From an uncultured Clostridia bacterium (GTDB lineage Bacteria; Bacillota; Clostridia; Christensenellales; Borkfalkiaceae): a stretch of 36,293 nt of DNA. Within the stretch, counting starts at the first letter, position 1; each line of letters starts with the position of its first letter. Shown in pieces: positions 1-9,494 of the stretch. Under the pieces are notes generated by a model. It worked only from the letters and a program-made list of their open reading frames with translations. It made no database searches and was not told the DNA's origin. The position numbers and the translations under genes were made by a program. Location: contig CANQQM010000057.1 of the NCBI GenBank assembly GCA_947626005.1, positions 1 through 36,293 on the forward strand, given 5' to 3'.

Positions 1-3000
1 TAGGTGTTGCCCCCTTCCCCTTGGGTCACGGTCACGGTGACCGTGAAGATCTGCCCGAAGTACTCGATCGTAAAGACGTTGTTTTCGAACGTAACGCTGC
101 TCGCAGATTCGATCGTCGCCTGTGCGAATCCGCTCCCGTAGCTTCCGGAGAAGTTGTCGTACTCGTAGAACTTGATCTCTCCCGTGATGCCGACGACCGT
201 GCCGTTCTCGTCGACGAGAAGGTCGACGGTGTAGTAGTCTTCGTTCGTATCGTGCGCCGATTCCGCCCTCACGACCCGCAAAGTCTTGACGGTCACCGTG
301 ATCGCACCGTTTGCGTAGGTGACGGTGTACTCTTTGCTTTCGGAAGCGCTCGAGACCGTGACCGTGAAGGTGTTCTCGGCCGTCTTTGCGATTTCCGCGC
401 CGAAAAGTTCCTCGAAGCCGTACTCTCCCTTCACCCGGAACCGCGTGAGCGACGTCATGACGGTCTCGTTCCCCTCCTCGCAGAGGAAGGTCGCTTCGTA
501 CTGTTCGTCTGCCGTCTTGAACTGCTTCTCGACGGAGACCTTCGTGGCGACGGTGATCGTCTCCCCGTCCACCGTGACGGTGTAGGAGGTGATCTTCGAG
601 TTTTGCGTGTCTCTTACGTCGAAGGTGCATACGCCATCCGTAATGTTGCTCGTGTAGGAGGTGTAGACCGAGTCGTATGCGCCCTCCGCGTTCTTCACTT
701 CGAACTTCTCGACGCGGGAGAACTTCCCGCTGTCCGCGGTGTAGCCCGCAAGGGTGATGCGGTACTGCCCTTCCTCTACGGTGTACACCTTCTTGGTGAG
801 GCGGGATTCGCCCGTTTGCTCGACGAGGTCGATCTCGACGGTGTAGACGGACGAACTTGCCTCGTCGGTGTAGTCGAAGTCGAAGCGGCCGAGCGAAAGC
901 GTCGCATTACCCTCAAAGGACATATTTTTGTAGGTCGCCGCGGTAACGGTCGCCGAGATCTCCGTGCCGAACATGAGCTCCGAAACTTCCACTTCGAAGG
1001 TGAAGGTAACTTCGTCTGCGCCTTCGTTGAGCTTTACGGTGTGCTCCGTTTCCGTGCGGTAGTAGGTGCCCATCACCTTGTCGGCTGCGCCGATCGTGCC
1101 CGCAAGCGTGTAGATGCCGTTTTCGTCCTTGAGGTAAACTTTCGCCCCTTGGGCGGTGGGCTGATACAGCCCGTACGTATCGTCCTTCGAGAAGGAGGAC
1201 CAGCCGTCGTAGACGTAACCCGCGATCTCGAATACGCCGCTGTATTCCGATTCGCCCCCGAACACGAGGTAGTTCCCCTCCGCCATATCGTAGAAGGCCG
1301 TGCCCTCCGCGATGGGGTTGAGGTCGATTCCGCCCGCGACGGTGATCTTCTGCTTTGCACCCTCCGGCCACTCGGCAACGTAGCTGAGCGCGGAAACATC
1401 CTTCAAGAGAATGTGATCGTAGTAGATTTCGGGCGTCGAAGAGTAGCCCGTGAGGAGGCGGTATGCCGTCGGGTCGATCTCGACCTTGGCAAGGTCGCAG
1501 GCGGTGAGGTCGAGGGTGACGGGGTCGCCGCCGTCGAGGTCGTTATGCGCAAGCGCCGCTTCGCCGATAAACTCGAGGTCGGGGCCGAGGACGACGGAGA
1601 CGACCTGATTGCGTCCGAAGAAGGCGTACTCGCCGATGTAGCGGATCTTGGGAAGGTTGACGGTCGTGAGCGTATCGAACATGCCGAGCGTCGTGTCGCC
1701 GAGCGCTCTGCCGCCGTCGAAGTAGAAGGCCGCTTCGCCCACCCATTCGAGATTACCCGCGTTCTCTTCGTTGAGCGCCGTCACGTTGAAGCCGAGCATG
1801 TTGTAGAACGCATACGGCTGTACCCGCTTGACGTCGTTGAGGTCGAAGGAGGCGACGGTGATGGGATAGACCGCAAAGACATACTCCGCGATCTCCTCCA
1901 CCCCGTCGGGGATGCGGATGTTGTTCGAATATCCCTGATAGGCGAAGAGGATCTTCTCCGAGCACACATATTCATCCGTGTTGTAGCGGAAGGTGCCGTT
2001 CGAATTTACATCGAAGTAGTAGGAGACGCCGTCCTCCGCCGTCAGAGCGACGAGGCCGTCCGTGAGGTACTCGTAGAGCCCCACGACCGTTTCGCCCTTT
2101 TCGTTGACCCAGCGGCCGTTGTTCCCGTCGTCGTCGAAGGCGGCAAGGAGGAGGACCGACCAGTCGTCGTTGACGTAGAGGTGCTCTTCCTGCGCGTCGG
2201 AATAGATGTAGTACTCGTCGTTGTAGCCGAGAAGGAAACGGAAGGAAGGGACCGCCGCGGGATCGTCGCTCTCGAAGTAGAAGGTGTACTCGTCGATCTC
2301 CTCCATCTTGCGGTAGCGGCCCGAGGCGAGGTCGCGGCCCGTTCCGTCGAGAACGTAGGCGGTGCCGTGTCCGTCGAGGTAGAGCGTGCGCTCCCCCGTC
2401 CTGCCCTTATAGTACTCGATATAGGTGCCGTACACGTTGTCGCGAAGGCGGAGGGAGGTGTCGATATCGAAGAGGTAGGCGCCGTATTCCTCGAGCTCGG
2501 TGATCTGCCCGTTGCCCACCTTCTGAAGGTAGGCGTAGAAGAGAACGCTTCCCGCTTCCTCCCGCGTGGAGGGATCGATCCTGCCCGCGGGGTCGTAGAC
2601 GGGTTCGTCGTCGAGGACGTTCACGAACTGAGCGTTGCCGTAGTAGGTCGTATTCCCCACCGTGTACTCGGTGAAGTTGTAGCCGTCGCCGCGGAGGGTG
2701 CCGCCGCCCTCGACGGTGTAGTCGAGCACTTCGTCCTCCGAACGGAGAATGAAGGCGCGGAACTGCGTCCCGTCGTTTGCGACCACGATCGCCGTGATGA
2801 GGTTGAACTCGACGTATTCCTCAGCATACTCGTCGAGGATGATCATGACGGTGTATTCCGTCCACCCGCCGACGGTCTCGTAGATGTAGGTCGTGTGCGT
2901 GAGTTCGACCGTCTCCCCCGTCGGGATGTAGTAGCCGAATGCGTCGTAGAGGGAGGTATAGACGGTGCCGCCGCCCGCCTCCTCCGTCATGTCGCCGAAG

Positions 3001-6000
3001 AAGGTGAAGTACTGCGGGAAGTAGAGGCCGCCGTCCGAGAGGTAGGCGTACGTCCCCGTCTCGGCGCCGTTGCGCTCGACGAAGGTCGTATCGGGATAAT
3101 CGTCGATGATGCAGAAGTAGCGGACGACGCTGCCGAAGGTCACGGCGACGAAGTAATTGTAGTCGTAGTCATATTCGACGTACTCATAGGTGCCCGCCAC
3201 GGGGGTCGCGCCCTCGCCCGCGGGGGTGAAGGTCGCCCCGCCGAAGCCGTCGAGGGTGAGCGTTTCGCCGTTCTCGCCCGTCGCTTCGAGAATGTCGCCG
3301 AAGGCAAGGATCGCCGCGGGTTTGCCCTCGAGCGTCCCCATCTTGAAGAAGAAGGATTCGAACTCGCCGAGGATGGAATCGCTCAGCCCGGAGAAGGTCT
3401 TTTCGGGATCGAGCGTGAATTGATAGACATTGTCCCAGCCCTCGGCCGCTTCGACGCTGCCGCCGATGACAAACGCCTCGTAGAGGCCGCTGTCGTCCTC
3501 TCCCCAGAGGCCGAGCATCGCGCTCTCGTATGCGCCCGCCGCATTCTTCGTAAGGAGGATGTGGAGGAAGCCGTCGTTCTGCCCCGGGAAGGAGCGGTCG
3601 ACAAGGTAGACGAACTCGTCATCCCCGAGAAGGCGGGAGGCGCCCTCTTCGGGAACGTAGTAGTTGAGAACGGTATCTTCCGCCGTGAAGGTGAGAACGC
3701 TGAACGCGCCCTGCGCCTCGTCCGAAAGCCGGGTGAGCTCGTAGCTGCCGTACGCGTACGTCGTGCCCGCGTAGATGGCGTCGCCCCACTTGTCGATGGT
3801 GAGTTTGTCCTCACCCGTGCCGTATTCGAAGGTGGGAACGGTCGCAGAGCCCGAACCGGGATCTGCCGACGGGAAGTACATGCCGTACGTCGTGACGATC
3901 TGCCCGTCTACCTTCTTATAGTCGAACTGTCCGCCCGCAAGGTATTCCTGCGAGCTTGCCGTCTTGAAGGTGTAGCTGCCGCGGTTGCCCTCTACCGAGC
4001 CCGCGTCGACGACTTCGTAGATCGTCTCGCCCGTCGTCGTGTCGGTGTAGTACGACCAGATGTACACCATATCGTCGAGGTAGTAGTAGAAGAGCGCGTT
4101 CTGCGCAAGGGAACCGTACCCCTGCCCGTAGATCTTTTCGGCGGAATGCGCCCAGTACTCCATGTACGGGGCCTGATGCATGATGATGTAGTAGTTGCCG
4201 TACACATAGTCGGACATGAGACGGAGAATGGTCTGCGTGCCCGTGCCCGCCTCGGTGACGACGATCCACGAGTCGACGTAGTTATAGTTGCCCGAAGCCG
4301 TGCTGAACATCCTGTAGACTTCGGAGGTCTTGATCTCGTAGCTTGCCGCCTTCCCGTTGTAGGTGCAGCCGCCGAAGCCGTCGAGAAGAAGGGCGGGCTC
4401 TTCGGCGTTGTCGATATCCGCATAGTCGTAATAGTCGCCCATGAACTCGTCGCCCGTACGGAAGGAGCCCTTGAACTCCACGCCGTGGGCGTTGCCCGCA
4501 TAGCTTGCAAGGCGGAAGTAGAAGATAAATTCGCCCGTCGCACGGCGGAAGGCGTAGGTGCCGCTTTCCTCTTCGTTGCGTTCGTAGATGCCGACGAGCG
4601 CCGCCTCGTAGCGGCCCGTCGCCTCGTTGTAGGAATACCCCGCCGCGCCGCCGTAGCCGTTCTTATCGATCATGCCGTCGAGGAAGAGGAGGTTGCCCGT
4701 CTCCGCTTCTTCGCCCATGCGGTACACATAGAAGCCGCGGAGGGTGTCGTCGGTCACGCGGTCGAACTGATACTCCTCCCCCGTCGTCTCTTCGCCGACA
4801 AGGACGGAGACGGTGAAGGCAAAGTTCTTTTCCTCCGACTCGAAGAGGTATTCGCCCGTGTTCGTATCGATGGAATAGACGCCGTGATACACGGTGCTCG
4901 AAGGAGCGCCGTCCACCGTCGTCGTCACGGTGTAGTCGACCGCATCCTTCCCCTTGAATTCGATGGTCTCTTGGACCTCTTCGGTGTCGTTTCCGTAGTG
5001 GAATACCTTGCCCGTGAGGTCGTCGTAGTAGTAGAAGCGGTCGCCGACCGTCTTGCCCGCGAGCACTTCCTGCCCCTCTTCCGTGAAGGAGAAGGTGGAC
5101 TTCGCACTGTCGTAGCTGCCCTTCTTCTCGTCGAGCCCCGCACGGCGGAGATAGACGACGCCCTCCTCCGTCGAGGAGACGAAGAGATAGTCGCCGCCGC
5201 CGAACGCGTCGGTGAGCGCCGTTTCCCACTTGGCAAAGAGGCGAAGTCCGCCCTCGACGGTGACCGTGTCCCCCGCCGCGTACTTCACTTCGCCGTTATA
5301 GGTCTCCGCCCAACCCGCAAAGCGGTAGGAGGCGGGAAGGCCGAAGTCGTTGCCGTCCGCAAGCGTCGCCTGAAGCCCGTAGACGATGCGCACGTCGGGG
5401 ATTTCCCGCGCCGCCTCGACCCCGCGGGGCGCGTTGACGTTGTAGTTGATGTAGTACTCGGTGCGTGCAAGATAGACGGTGAACGTCTCGCCGATGCCGA
5501 GCTGTTCGCGCACGGAATCCTGCGTCTTGTCCTCCGCGAACTCGTAGTGCTCCTCGGGTTCGTAGGAGAAGCGTTCGCCCCAGATCGCCTTGCCCGTCAC
5601 CGTTTCCGCCGTGTCGGGATAGCTGCCGTCCGTATTCTGACGGTAGACGTTGACGGTGTACGCCGCAAAATATTTCGCGCTCAAAGTGAGCCCCGCCGCG
5701 GGCATCGTGCGCGCCTCGGTGAGGGCGGTGCTCCCTTCGTACCAACCCGCAAACTCCAGCCCTTCGGTGGGCGTGGGAGCAATATTTTTGAGGAAGGCAG
5801 AGAGGTTCTGCCCGACGACGACGTCGTACTCCGCCTTCGCAAGCGTTCCGCCCTCCCCCGCGCTCAACGTGAGCTTCGCCGTGACGGCGGGCGTCCACTT
5901 CGCGTAGTAGGTCGTGCTCTCCTCGGGCATCTTAAAAGGGATCGAAACCCGGTCGCCCGAGAGATCCTCCTCAAGATACCACCCGTCGAACACATAGCCG

Positions 6001-6215
6001 TCCCGTACGGGATCGGCGGGCGGGGTGATGTCCGCTCCCGCTTCCGCCTCGATGGGCGCGATCTCGCTTCCGCCGTTCGTCACGAAAGTAAGCGTATTCT
6101 TTCCCGTCTTCGCGCACGCCGCGAAGAGGAGGAGCGAAAGAACGAGGAGCACGCCGAAAAGGAAAGAAAGTCCCCTCTGAAAGCCCTGTGCCTGCCGCCG
6201 TTTACCGTTCGCCAT
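1..6215 (-). CDS. Giant surface lipoprotein, 3' end outside window (>=2070 codons): lipoprotein signal peptide, InlB B-repeat-like domain, degenerate LDG(F/H)GG modules, BspA-like LRR_5 region
   Basis: Hand reverse translation from ATG at 6215 gives MANGKRRQAQGFQRGLSFLFGVLLVLSLLLFAACAKTGKNTLTFVTNGGSEIAPIEAEAG...RDGYVFDGWYLEEDLSG...YYAKWTPA (lipobox-like LFAAC; InlB-type repeat). The frame stays open to base 1. RBS aaggag lies just upstream. LRR_5-like stretch IRIPDGVEEIAEYVFAVYPITVASFDLNDVKRVQPYAFYNM is near 1780-1960. Absent from the ORF track, probably because no stop lies in the window. Confidence 0.88.
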   Translation of the reverse strand, partial: MANGKRRQAQGFQRGLSFLFGVLLVLSLLLFAACAKTGKNTLTFVTNGGSEIAPIEAEAGADITPPADPVRDGYVFDGWYLEEDLSGDRVSIPFKMPEESTTYYAKWTPAVTAKLTLSAGEGGTLAKAEYDVVVGQNLSAFLKNIAPTPTEGLEFAGWYEGSTALTEARTMPAAGLTLSAKYFAAYTVNVYRQNTDGSYPDTAETVTGKAIWGERFSYEPEEHYEFAEDKTQDSVREQLGIGETFTVYLARTEYYINYNVNAPRGVEAAREIPDVRIVYGLQATLADGNDFGLPASYRFAGWAETYNGEVKYAAGDTVTVEGGLRLFAKWETALTDAFGGGDYLFVSSTEEGVVYLRRAGLDEKKGSYDSAKSTFSFTEEGQEVLAGKTVGDRFYYYDDLTGKVFHYGNDTEEVQETIEFKGKDAVDYTVTTTVDGAPSSTVYHGVYSIDTNTGEYLFESEEKNFAFTVSVLVGEETTGEEYQFDRVTDDTLRGFYVYRMGEEAETGNLLFLDGMIDKNGYGGAAGYSYNEATGRYEAALVGIYERNEEESGTYAFRRATGEFIFYFRLASYAGNAHGVEFKGSFRTGDEFMGDYYDYADIDNAEEPALLLDGFGGCTYNGKAASYEIKTSEVYRMFSTASGNYNYVDSWIVVTEAGTGTQTILRLMSDYVYGNYYIIMHQAPYMEYWAHSAEKIYGQGYGSLAQNALFYYYLDDMVYIWSYYTDTTTGETIYEVVDAGSVEGNRGSYTFKTASSQEYLAGGQFDYKKVDGQIVTTYGMYFPSADPGSGSATVPTFEYGTGEDKLTIDKWGDAIYAGTTYAYGSYELTRLSDEAQGAFSVLTFTAEDTVLNYYVPEEGASRLLGDDEFVYLVDRSFPGQNDGFLHILLTKNAAGAYESAMLGLWGEDDSGLYEAFVIGGSVEAAEGWDNVYQFTLDPEKTFSGLSDSILGEFESFFFKMGTLEGKPAAILAFGDILEATGENGETLTLDGFGGATFTPAGEGATPVAGTYEYVEYDYDYNYFVAVTFGSVVRYFCIIDDYPDTTFVERNGAETGTYAYLSDGGLYFPQYFTFFGDMTEEAGGGTVYTSLYDAFGYYIPTGETVELTHTTYIYETVGGWTEYTVMIILDEYAEEYVEFNLITAIVVANDGTQFRAFILRSEDEVLDYTVEGGGTLRGDGYNFTEYTVGNTTYYGNAQFVNVLDDEPVYDPAGRIDPSTREEAGSVLFYAYLQKVGNGQITELEEYGAYLFDIDTSLRLRDNVYGTYIEYYKGRTGERTLYLDGHGTAYVLDGTGRDLASGRYRKMEEIDEYTFYFESDDPAAVPSFRFLLGYNDEYYIYSDAQEEHLYVNDDWSVLLLAAFDDDGNNGRWVNEKGETVVGLYEYLTDGLVALTAEDGVSYYFDVNSNGTFRYNTDEYVCSEKILFAYQGYSNNIRIPDGVEEIAEYVFAVYPITVASFDLNDVKRVQPYAFYNMLGFNVTALNEENAGNLEWVGEAAFYFDGGRALGDTTLGMFDTLTTVNLPKIRYIGEYAFFGRNQVVSVVLGPDLEFIGEAALAHNDLDGGDPVTLDLTACDLAKVEIDPTAYRLLTGYSSTPEIYYDHILLKDVSALSYVAEWPEGAKQKITVAGGIDLNPIAEGTAFYDMAEGNYLVFGGESEYSGVFEIAGYVYDGWSSFSKDDTYGLYQPTAQGAKVYLKDENGIYTLAGTIGAADKVMGTYYRTETEHTVKLNEGADEVTFTFEVEVSELMFGTEISATVTAATYKNMSFEGNATLSLGRFDFDYTDEASSSVYTVEIDLVEQTGESRLTKKVYTVEEGQYRITLAGYTADSGKFSRVEKFEVKNAEGAYDSVYTSYTSNITDGVCTFDVRDTQNSKITSYTVTVDGETITVATKVSVEKQFKTADEQYEATFLCEEGNETVMTSLTRFRVKGEYGFEELFGAEIAKTAENTFTVTVSSASESKEYTVTYANGAITVTVKTLRVVRAESAHDTNEDYYTVDLLVDENGTVVGITGEIKFYEYDNFSGSYGSGFAQATIESASSVTFENNVFTIEYFGQIFTVTVTVTQGEGGNT

Positions 6216-6469
6216 AATTTTCTCCTTTTGCTTATTTGTCGGGATACGCGGACGCGTACCCTATATAAAATAAGCCGATGATACTCCCATGATAGCACAC
6301 GCCTCCGCGGTTTGTCAAATATATTCGTCTTTCCTCGGCAAACCCGCCCGCTTTTGCATATTTTCACAAAAAGTTAAAATTCGGCACAAAGAAAACGGGA
6401 CTTTATCCCGTTTTTATCATCTTTTATCACCGTTTTATAAAAAATTTTATGCATGTATCATTGCATTTA

Positions 6470-6509
6470 TAAAAAAATTGCCGCCCCCGAAGTTCGCTTC
6501 GGGAGCGGC
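6470..6509 (-). terminator. Rho-independent terminator of rpsB-tsf
   Basis: Minus strand GCCGCTCCCGAAG-CGAA-CTTCGGGGGCGGC followed by AATTTTTTT, directly after the tsf stop. Confidence 0.9.
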
Positions 6510-6522
6510 GGGAATGCCCTTT

Positions 6523-7434
6523 TTACTTCTTCATGGCCTCGACCTGCTTGGCGACTTCTTCGCTGAGGTCTTCGCTCTTCTTTTCGAGCCCTTCGCCCAT
6601 GACGTAGAACACAAAGTTCGAAAGTTCGATCTTGAGCCCCGTCGCCTTCGCCGCGGAGGCGATGAGCTGGGAGATCGTCACCTTGTCGTCTTTGACGAAC
6701 TTCTGGTCCATGAGGCAGTTCTCTTCGTAGAACTTCTTGATCTTCCCGAGGACGATGCGCTCGGCGATCGCAGGCGCTTTCCCCTCGTTGAGGACTTCCT
6801 GCATCATGATCTCCTTCTCCTTTTCGAGCGTTTCGGGGGAGACCTCCGCCGCCGTCTTATAGGCGGGTTTTGCAAATGCGGTGTGGAGGGCGATGTCGTG
6901 CGCAAGCTCCTTCGTCTCCGCCGTCTCGGGGCAGGAGAAGTCGAGCATGACGCCCATCGTGCCGCCCATGTGGATATACGTTTCGACAAAGCCCTGCGTC
7001 TTGTACACGGTGAAGCGGCGCACGGAGATCTTTTCGCCGATGACGCCCGTCTGCTCCTGCACATAGGTCTCGACCGTTTCGCTGCCGAGGGAGGAGGAAA
7101 GGAGCTCCTCGACCGTTGCGGGACAGATCTTTGCGATCTGCTTTGCGACCGTCTCGACGACGGAGTGGAACTTCTCGCCCTTCGCGACGAAGTCGGACTC
7201 GCAGTTGACTTCGACGAGCACGCCGACGCCGTTTTCGCTGTAGGCGTACACGATGCCCTCCGCCGCGATCTTGGAGGCGCGCTTGACGGCCTTCGCGATC
7301 CCGCGCTCACGGAGGAGTTCGCCCGCCTTCTCGAAATCGCCGTCCGCATCGGTGAGTGCGCGCTTGCAATCCATCATGCCCGCGCCCGTCTGCTCACGCA
7401 GTTTCATAACGTCCTTTGCCGTAAATTCTGCCAT
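6523..7434 (-). CDS. tsf: Translation elongation factor Ts
   Basis: MAEFTAKDVMKLREQTGAGMMDCKRALTDADGDFEKAGELLRERG... is the canonical EF-Ts N-terminus; adjacent to rpsB. Confidence 0.98.
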   Translation of the reverse strand: MAEFTAKDVMKLREQTGAGMMDCKRALTDADGDFEKAGELLRERGIAKAVKRASKIAAEGIVYAYSENGVGVLVEVNCESDFVAKGEKFHSVVETVAKQIAKICPATVEELLSSSLGSETVETYVQEQTGVIGEKISVRRFTVYKTQGFVETYIHMGGTMGVMLDFSCPETAETKELAHDIALHTAFAKPAYKTAAEVSPETLEKEKEIMMQEVLNEGKAPAIAERIVLGKIKKFYEENCLMDQKFVKDDKVTISQLIASAAKATGLKIELSNFVFYVMGEGLEKKSEDLSEEVAKQVEAMKK

Positions 7435-7452
7435 TTTCTCTCTCCTTGAAAT

Positions 7453-8199
7453 TTATTCCTGCGGGGCGGCGTCCTCTTCGGCGCTCTCGGCTGCCGCCGT
7501 CTCGACGACGGGCGTTTCGCCCTGATTGGCCTCGATGACCGCGTTCGCGATGACCGAGGAGATGAGCTTGATCGCACGGATCGCGTCGTCGTTCCCCGGG
7601 ATGACGTAGTCGATGAGGTCGGGATCGCAGTTGGTATCGGTGATCGCGACGATCGGCACATGCATCTTACGCGCTTCGGCGACGGCGATGTCCTCGTTGT
7701 GAGGGTCGACGACGAACATGATCCCGGGCATTCCGTGCATCGCCTTGATGCCGCCGAGGTTCTCCTGAAGTTTCGCCATCTCCTTCTTGAGACCGAGCAC
7801 TTCCTTCTTGGGAAGAAGGTCGAACTCGCCGCTCGCCTCCATCCGCTCGAGCCGTTCGAGATAGTCGATACGGGAACGAATGGTCTTGAAGTTGGTGAGC
7901 GTGCCGCCCAGCCAACGGGAATTGACATAGAACTGGCCGCAGCGCTCCGCCTCTTCCTTGATGGCATCCTGCGCCTGCTTCTTGGTCCCGACGAAGAGTA
8001 CGCTCTTGCCCGCCTTGACCGCTTCGACGACAAACGAATAAGCATCTTCGATGAGCTTCGCAGTCTGCTCGAGGTCGATGATGTGGATGTCGTGGCGCTC
8101 GGCGAAGATGTACTTCTTCATCTTCGGGTTCCACTTTCTCGTCTGGTGTCCGAAATGGACGCCCGCTTCGAGAAGCTGTTTCATGGTGATGACCGACAT
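7453..8199 (-). CDS. rpsB: 30S ribosomal protein S2
   Basis: [46 protein letters not shown]... is the canonical S2 start. Confidence 0.98.
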   Translation of the reverse strand: MSVITMKQLLEAGVHFGHQTRKWNPKMKKYIFAERHDIHIIDLEQTAKLIEDAYSFVVEAVKAGKSVLFVGTKKQAQDAIKEEAERCGQFYVNSRWLGGTLTNFKTIRSRIDYLERLERMEASGEFDLLPKKEVLGLKKEMAKLQENLGGIKAMHGMPGIMFVVDPHNEDIAVAEARKMHVPIVAITDTNCDPDLIDYVIPGNDDAIRAIKLISSVIANAVIEANQGETPVVETAAAESAEEDAAPQE

Positions 8200-8321
8200 A
8201 AAATACCTCCGTTTACCTCCCCCGCTCGCGTGGTTCCGCCCGTCATCCGCAGCAAAAATTTACGGACACGGAGGGCGGCGCACCGCGGGGTGCGGATTGC
8301 CCGTTCAAACAGGCGATAGCT

Positions 8322-8350
8322 ATTATAGCATATCAAAAAGAAATTTGCAA
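8322..8350 (-). promoter_or_regulatory. Sigma-A-type promoter of rpsB-tsf
   Basis: Minus strand TTGCAA (8350-8345), 17-nt spacer, TATAAT (8327-8322). Confidence 0.8.
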
Positions 8351-8428
8351 CCGCTTTTGCGCCCGAGAATTTTCTTTTTTTGCGGGATCGCATACGATCG
8401 CGATCCGATCATTTCGTAATTTCGGGGC

Positions 8429-8457
8429 TTGCGCGAAGGCGATCTCTGTGCTATACT
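8429..8457 (+). promoter_or_regulatory. Promoter for the 8497 gene
   Basis: TTGCGC (8429-8434), 17-nt spacer, TATACT (8452-8457). Confidence 0.6.
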
Positions 8458-8496
8458 GTTCTCGTCGGTGCATTTCGAAGGATAAGGACGGGAACG

Positions 8497-9093
8497 ATGG
8501 GAAAGAGAAGGTATCTGAAAACAGACCCGAGGCAAAAGCGGTCGAAAGAGCATGATGCGGTCTGCGACGATCGGGACAACCGTGCGGACCGATTCGACGG
8601 CGAGGATTTCTTTTATCGCACCGAAACGAACATTTACTATGTCCGCACGGGGAAACGTGCCGAGATCAAAGAGACCCCCACGGCAGAAAAAATACGCAAT
8701 CTCTTCTTTTTCGCCCTCGAAGCGGACGGGGACCCCGATCGCGTCGACCCCGGGTATTTTTGCAAAATGCGGCAGATCAGTCTCTCCAATTTCCGCAGGC
8801 TCCTTGCGATCATGCGGGAATACTACGGGATCTGCAGCGAGGACGGCAACACTTCCCTCGATACGCCCTCAAACCGCAAATATCTTGCCCTCCTCGCCCT
8901 GCACGACAGGTTGGAAGACGGCGTGGATATGAAGTCATTTTGCACCGAATTTCACATCGGGCGGACGACCTTCTACCGCTATCTTGCAATCGTGGAAGAT
9001 TTCTATTTTTATCTTCGGGGAGGAGCAAAGGTGATCGCACTCCTCGGCGACGGGAGGTATATCGGCGTCTATCCCGAGGATCTTGAATCGTAA
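8497..9093 (+). CDS. Hypothetical protein with HTH-like C-terminal half
   Basis: Start MGKRRYLKTDPRQKRSKEH; DMKSFCTEFHIGRTTFYRYLAIVEDFYFYL resembles a helix-turn-helix. The track start at 8380 lies upstream of the putative promoter -10, so the internal ATG is preferred. Confidence 0.7.
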   Translation: MGKRRYLKTDPRQKRSKEHDAVCDDRDNRADRFDGEDFFYRTETNIYYVRTGKRAEIKETPTAEKIRNLFFFALEADGDPDRVDPGYFCKMRQISLSNFRRLLAIMREYYGICSEDGNTSLDTPSNRKYLALLALHDRLEDGVDMKSFCTEFHIGRTTFYRYLAIVEDFYFYLRGGAKVIALLGDGRYIGVYPEDLES

Positions 9094-9220
9094 AAGCGTT
9101 CGGGAAAGGGAGAGGCGGAAAAAAATTTTTCGGGTCTGCGCCCTTTCGTTTCAGACGTATGGGACTTGACCCCCCGTTTTTTTGAGCCCGTATGTTAGAA
9201 TGGGCGTGATTTCAAAAGCA

Positions 9221-9252
9221 ATGTGTTTGCGTGTTCGCAAGCACATTTTTTT
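9221..9252 (+). terminator. Terminator-like hairpin in the leader of the LRR gene cluster
   Basis: ATGTGTTTGCG-TGTT-CGCAAGCACAT followed by a T run; 11-bp stem with one G-U pair. Confidence 0.65.
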
Positions 9253-9494
9253 ACTCCCCCGCGCCTTCGAACAGAGCGCCGACGCCCAAACGAGATGCCG
9301 CGACCGATGTCGCATTTTCGCAAATTGACAACTGCGCCGACGAGCCCCTTCTGTTCGCGCCGACGCGACCCTTTCTCATGCGCCGGCCTCACGCATCGCA
9401 AAAAATCAAAAGGAGGGATCCGAAGAGACAACACAAGTTGCAAAGCGCAAAGCCCAAACTCTCAAACCGAAAAATCAAAAAAGGAGAAAAAGCA

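Noticed and set aside
21-6281. 2086-aa plus-strand ORF
   Set aside because: Antisense to the real minus-strand lipoprotein. Its translation is a V/D/E/R-rich mixture without domains, whereas the opposite strand gives a signal peptide, lipobox, InlB repeat and LRR.
7660-8319. 219-aa plus-strand ORF over rpsB
   Set aside because: Antisense to rpsB.
9166-9201. TTGACC...TAGAAT as a classical -35/-10 pair
   Set aside because: Spacer is 24 nt, too long; only the extended -10 (TGTTAGAAT) is plausible.
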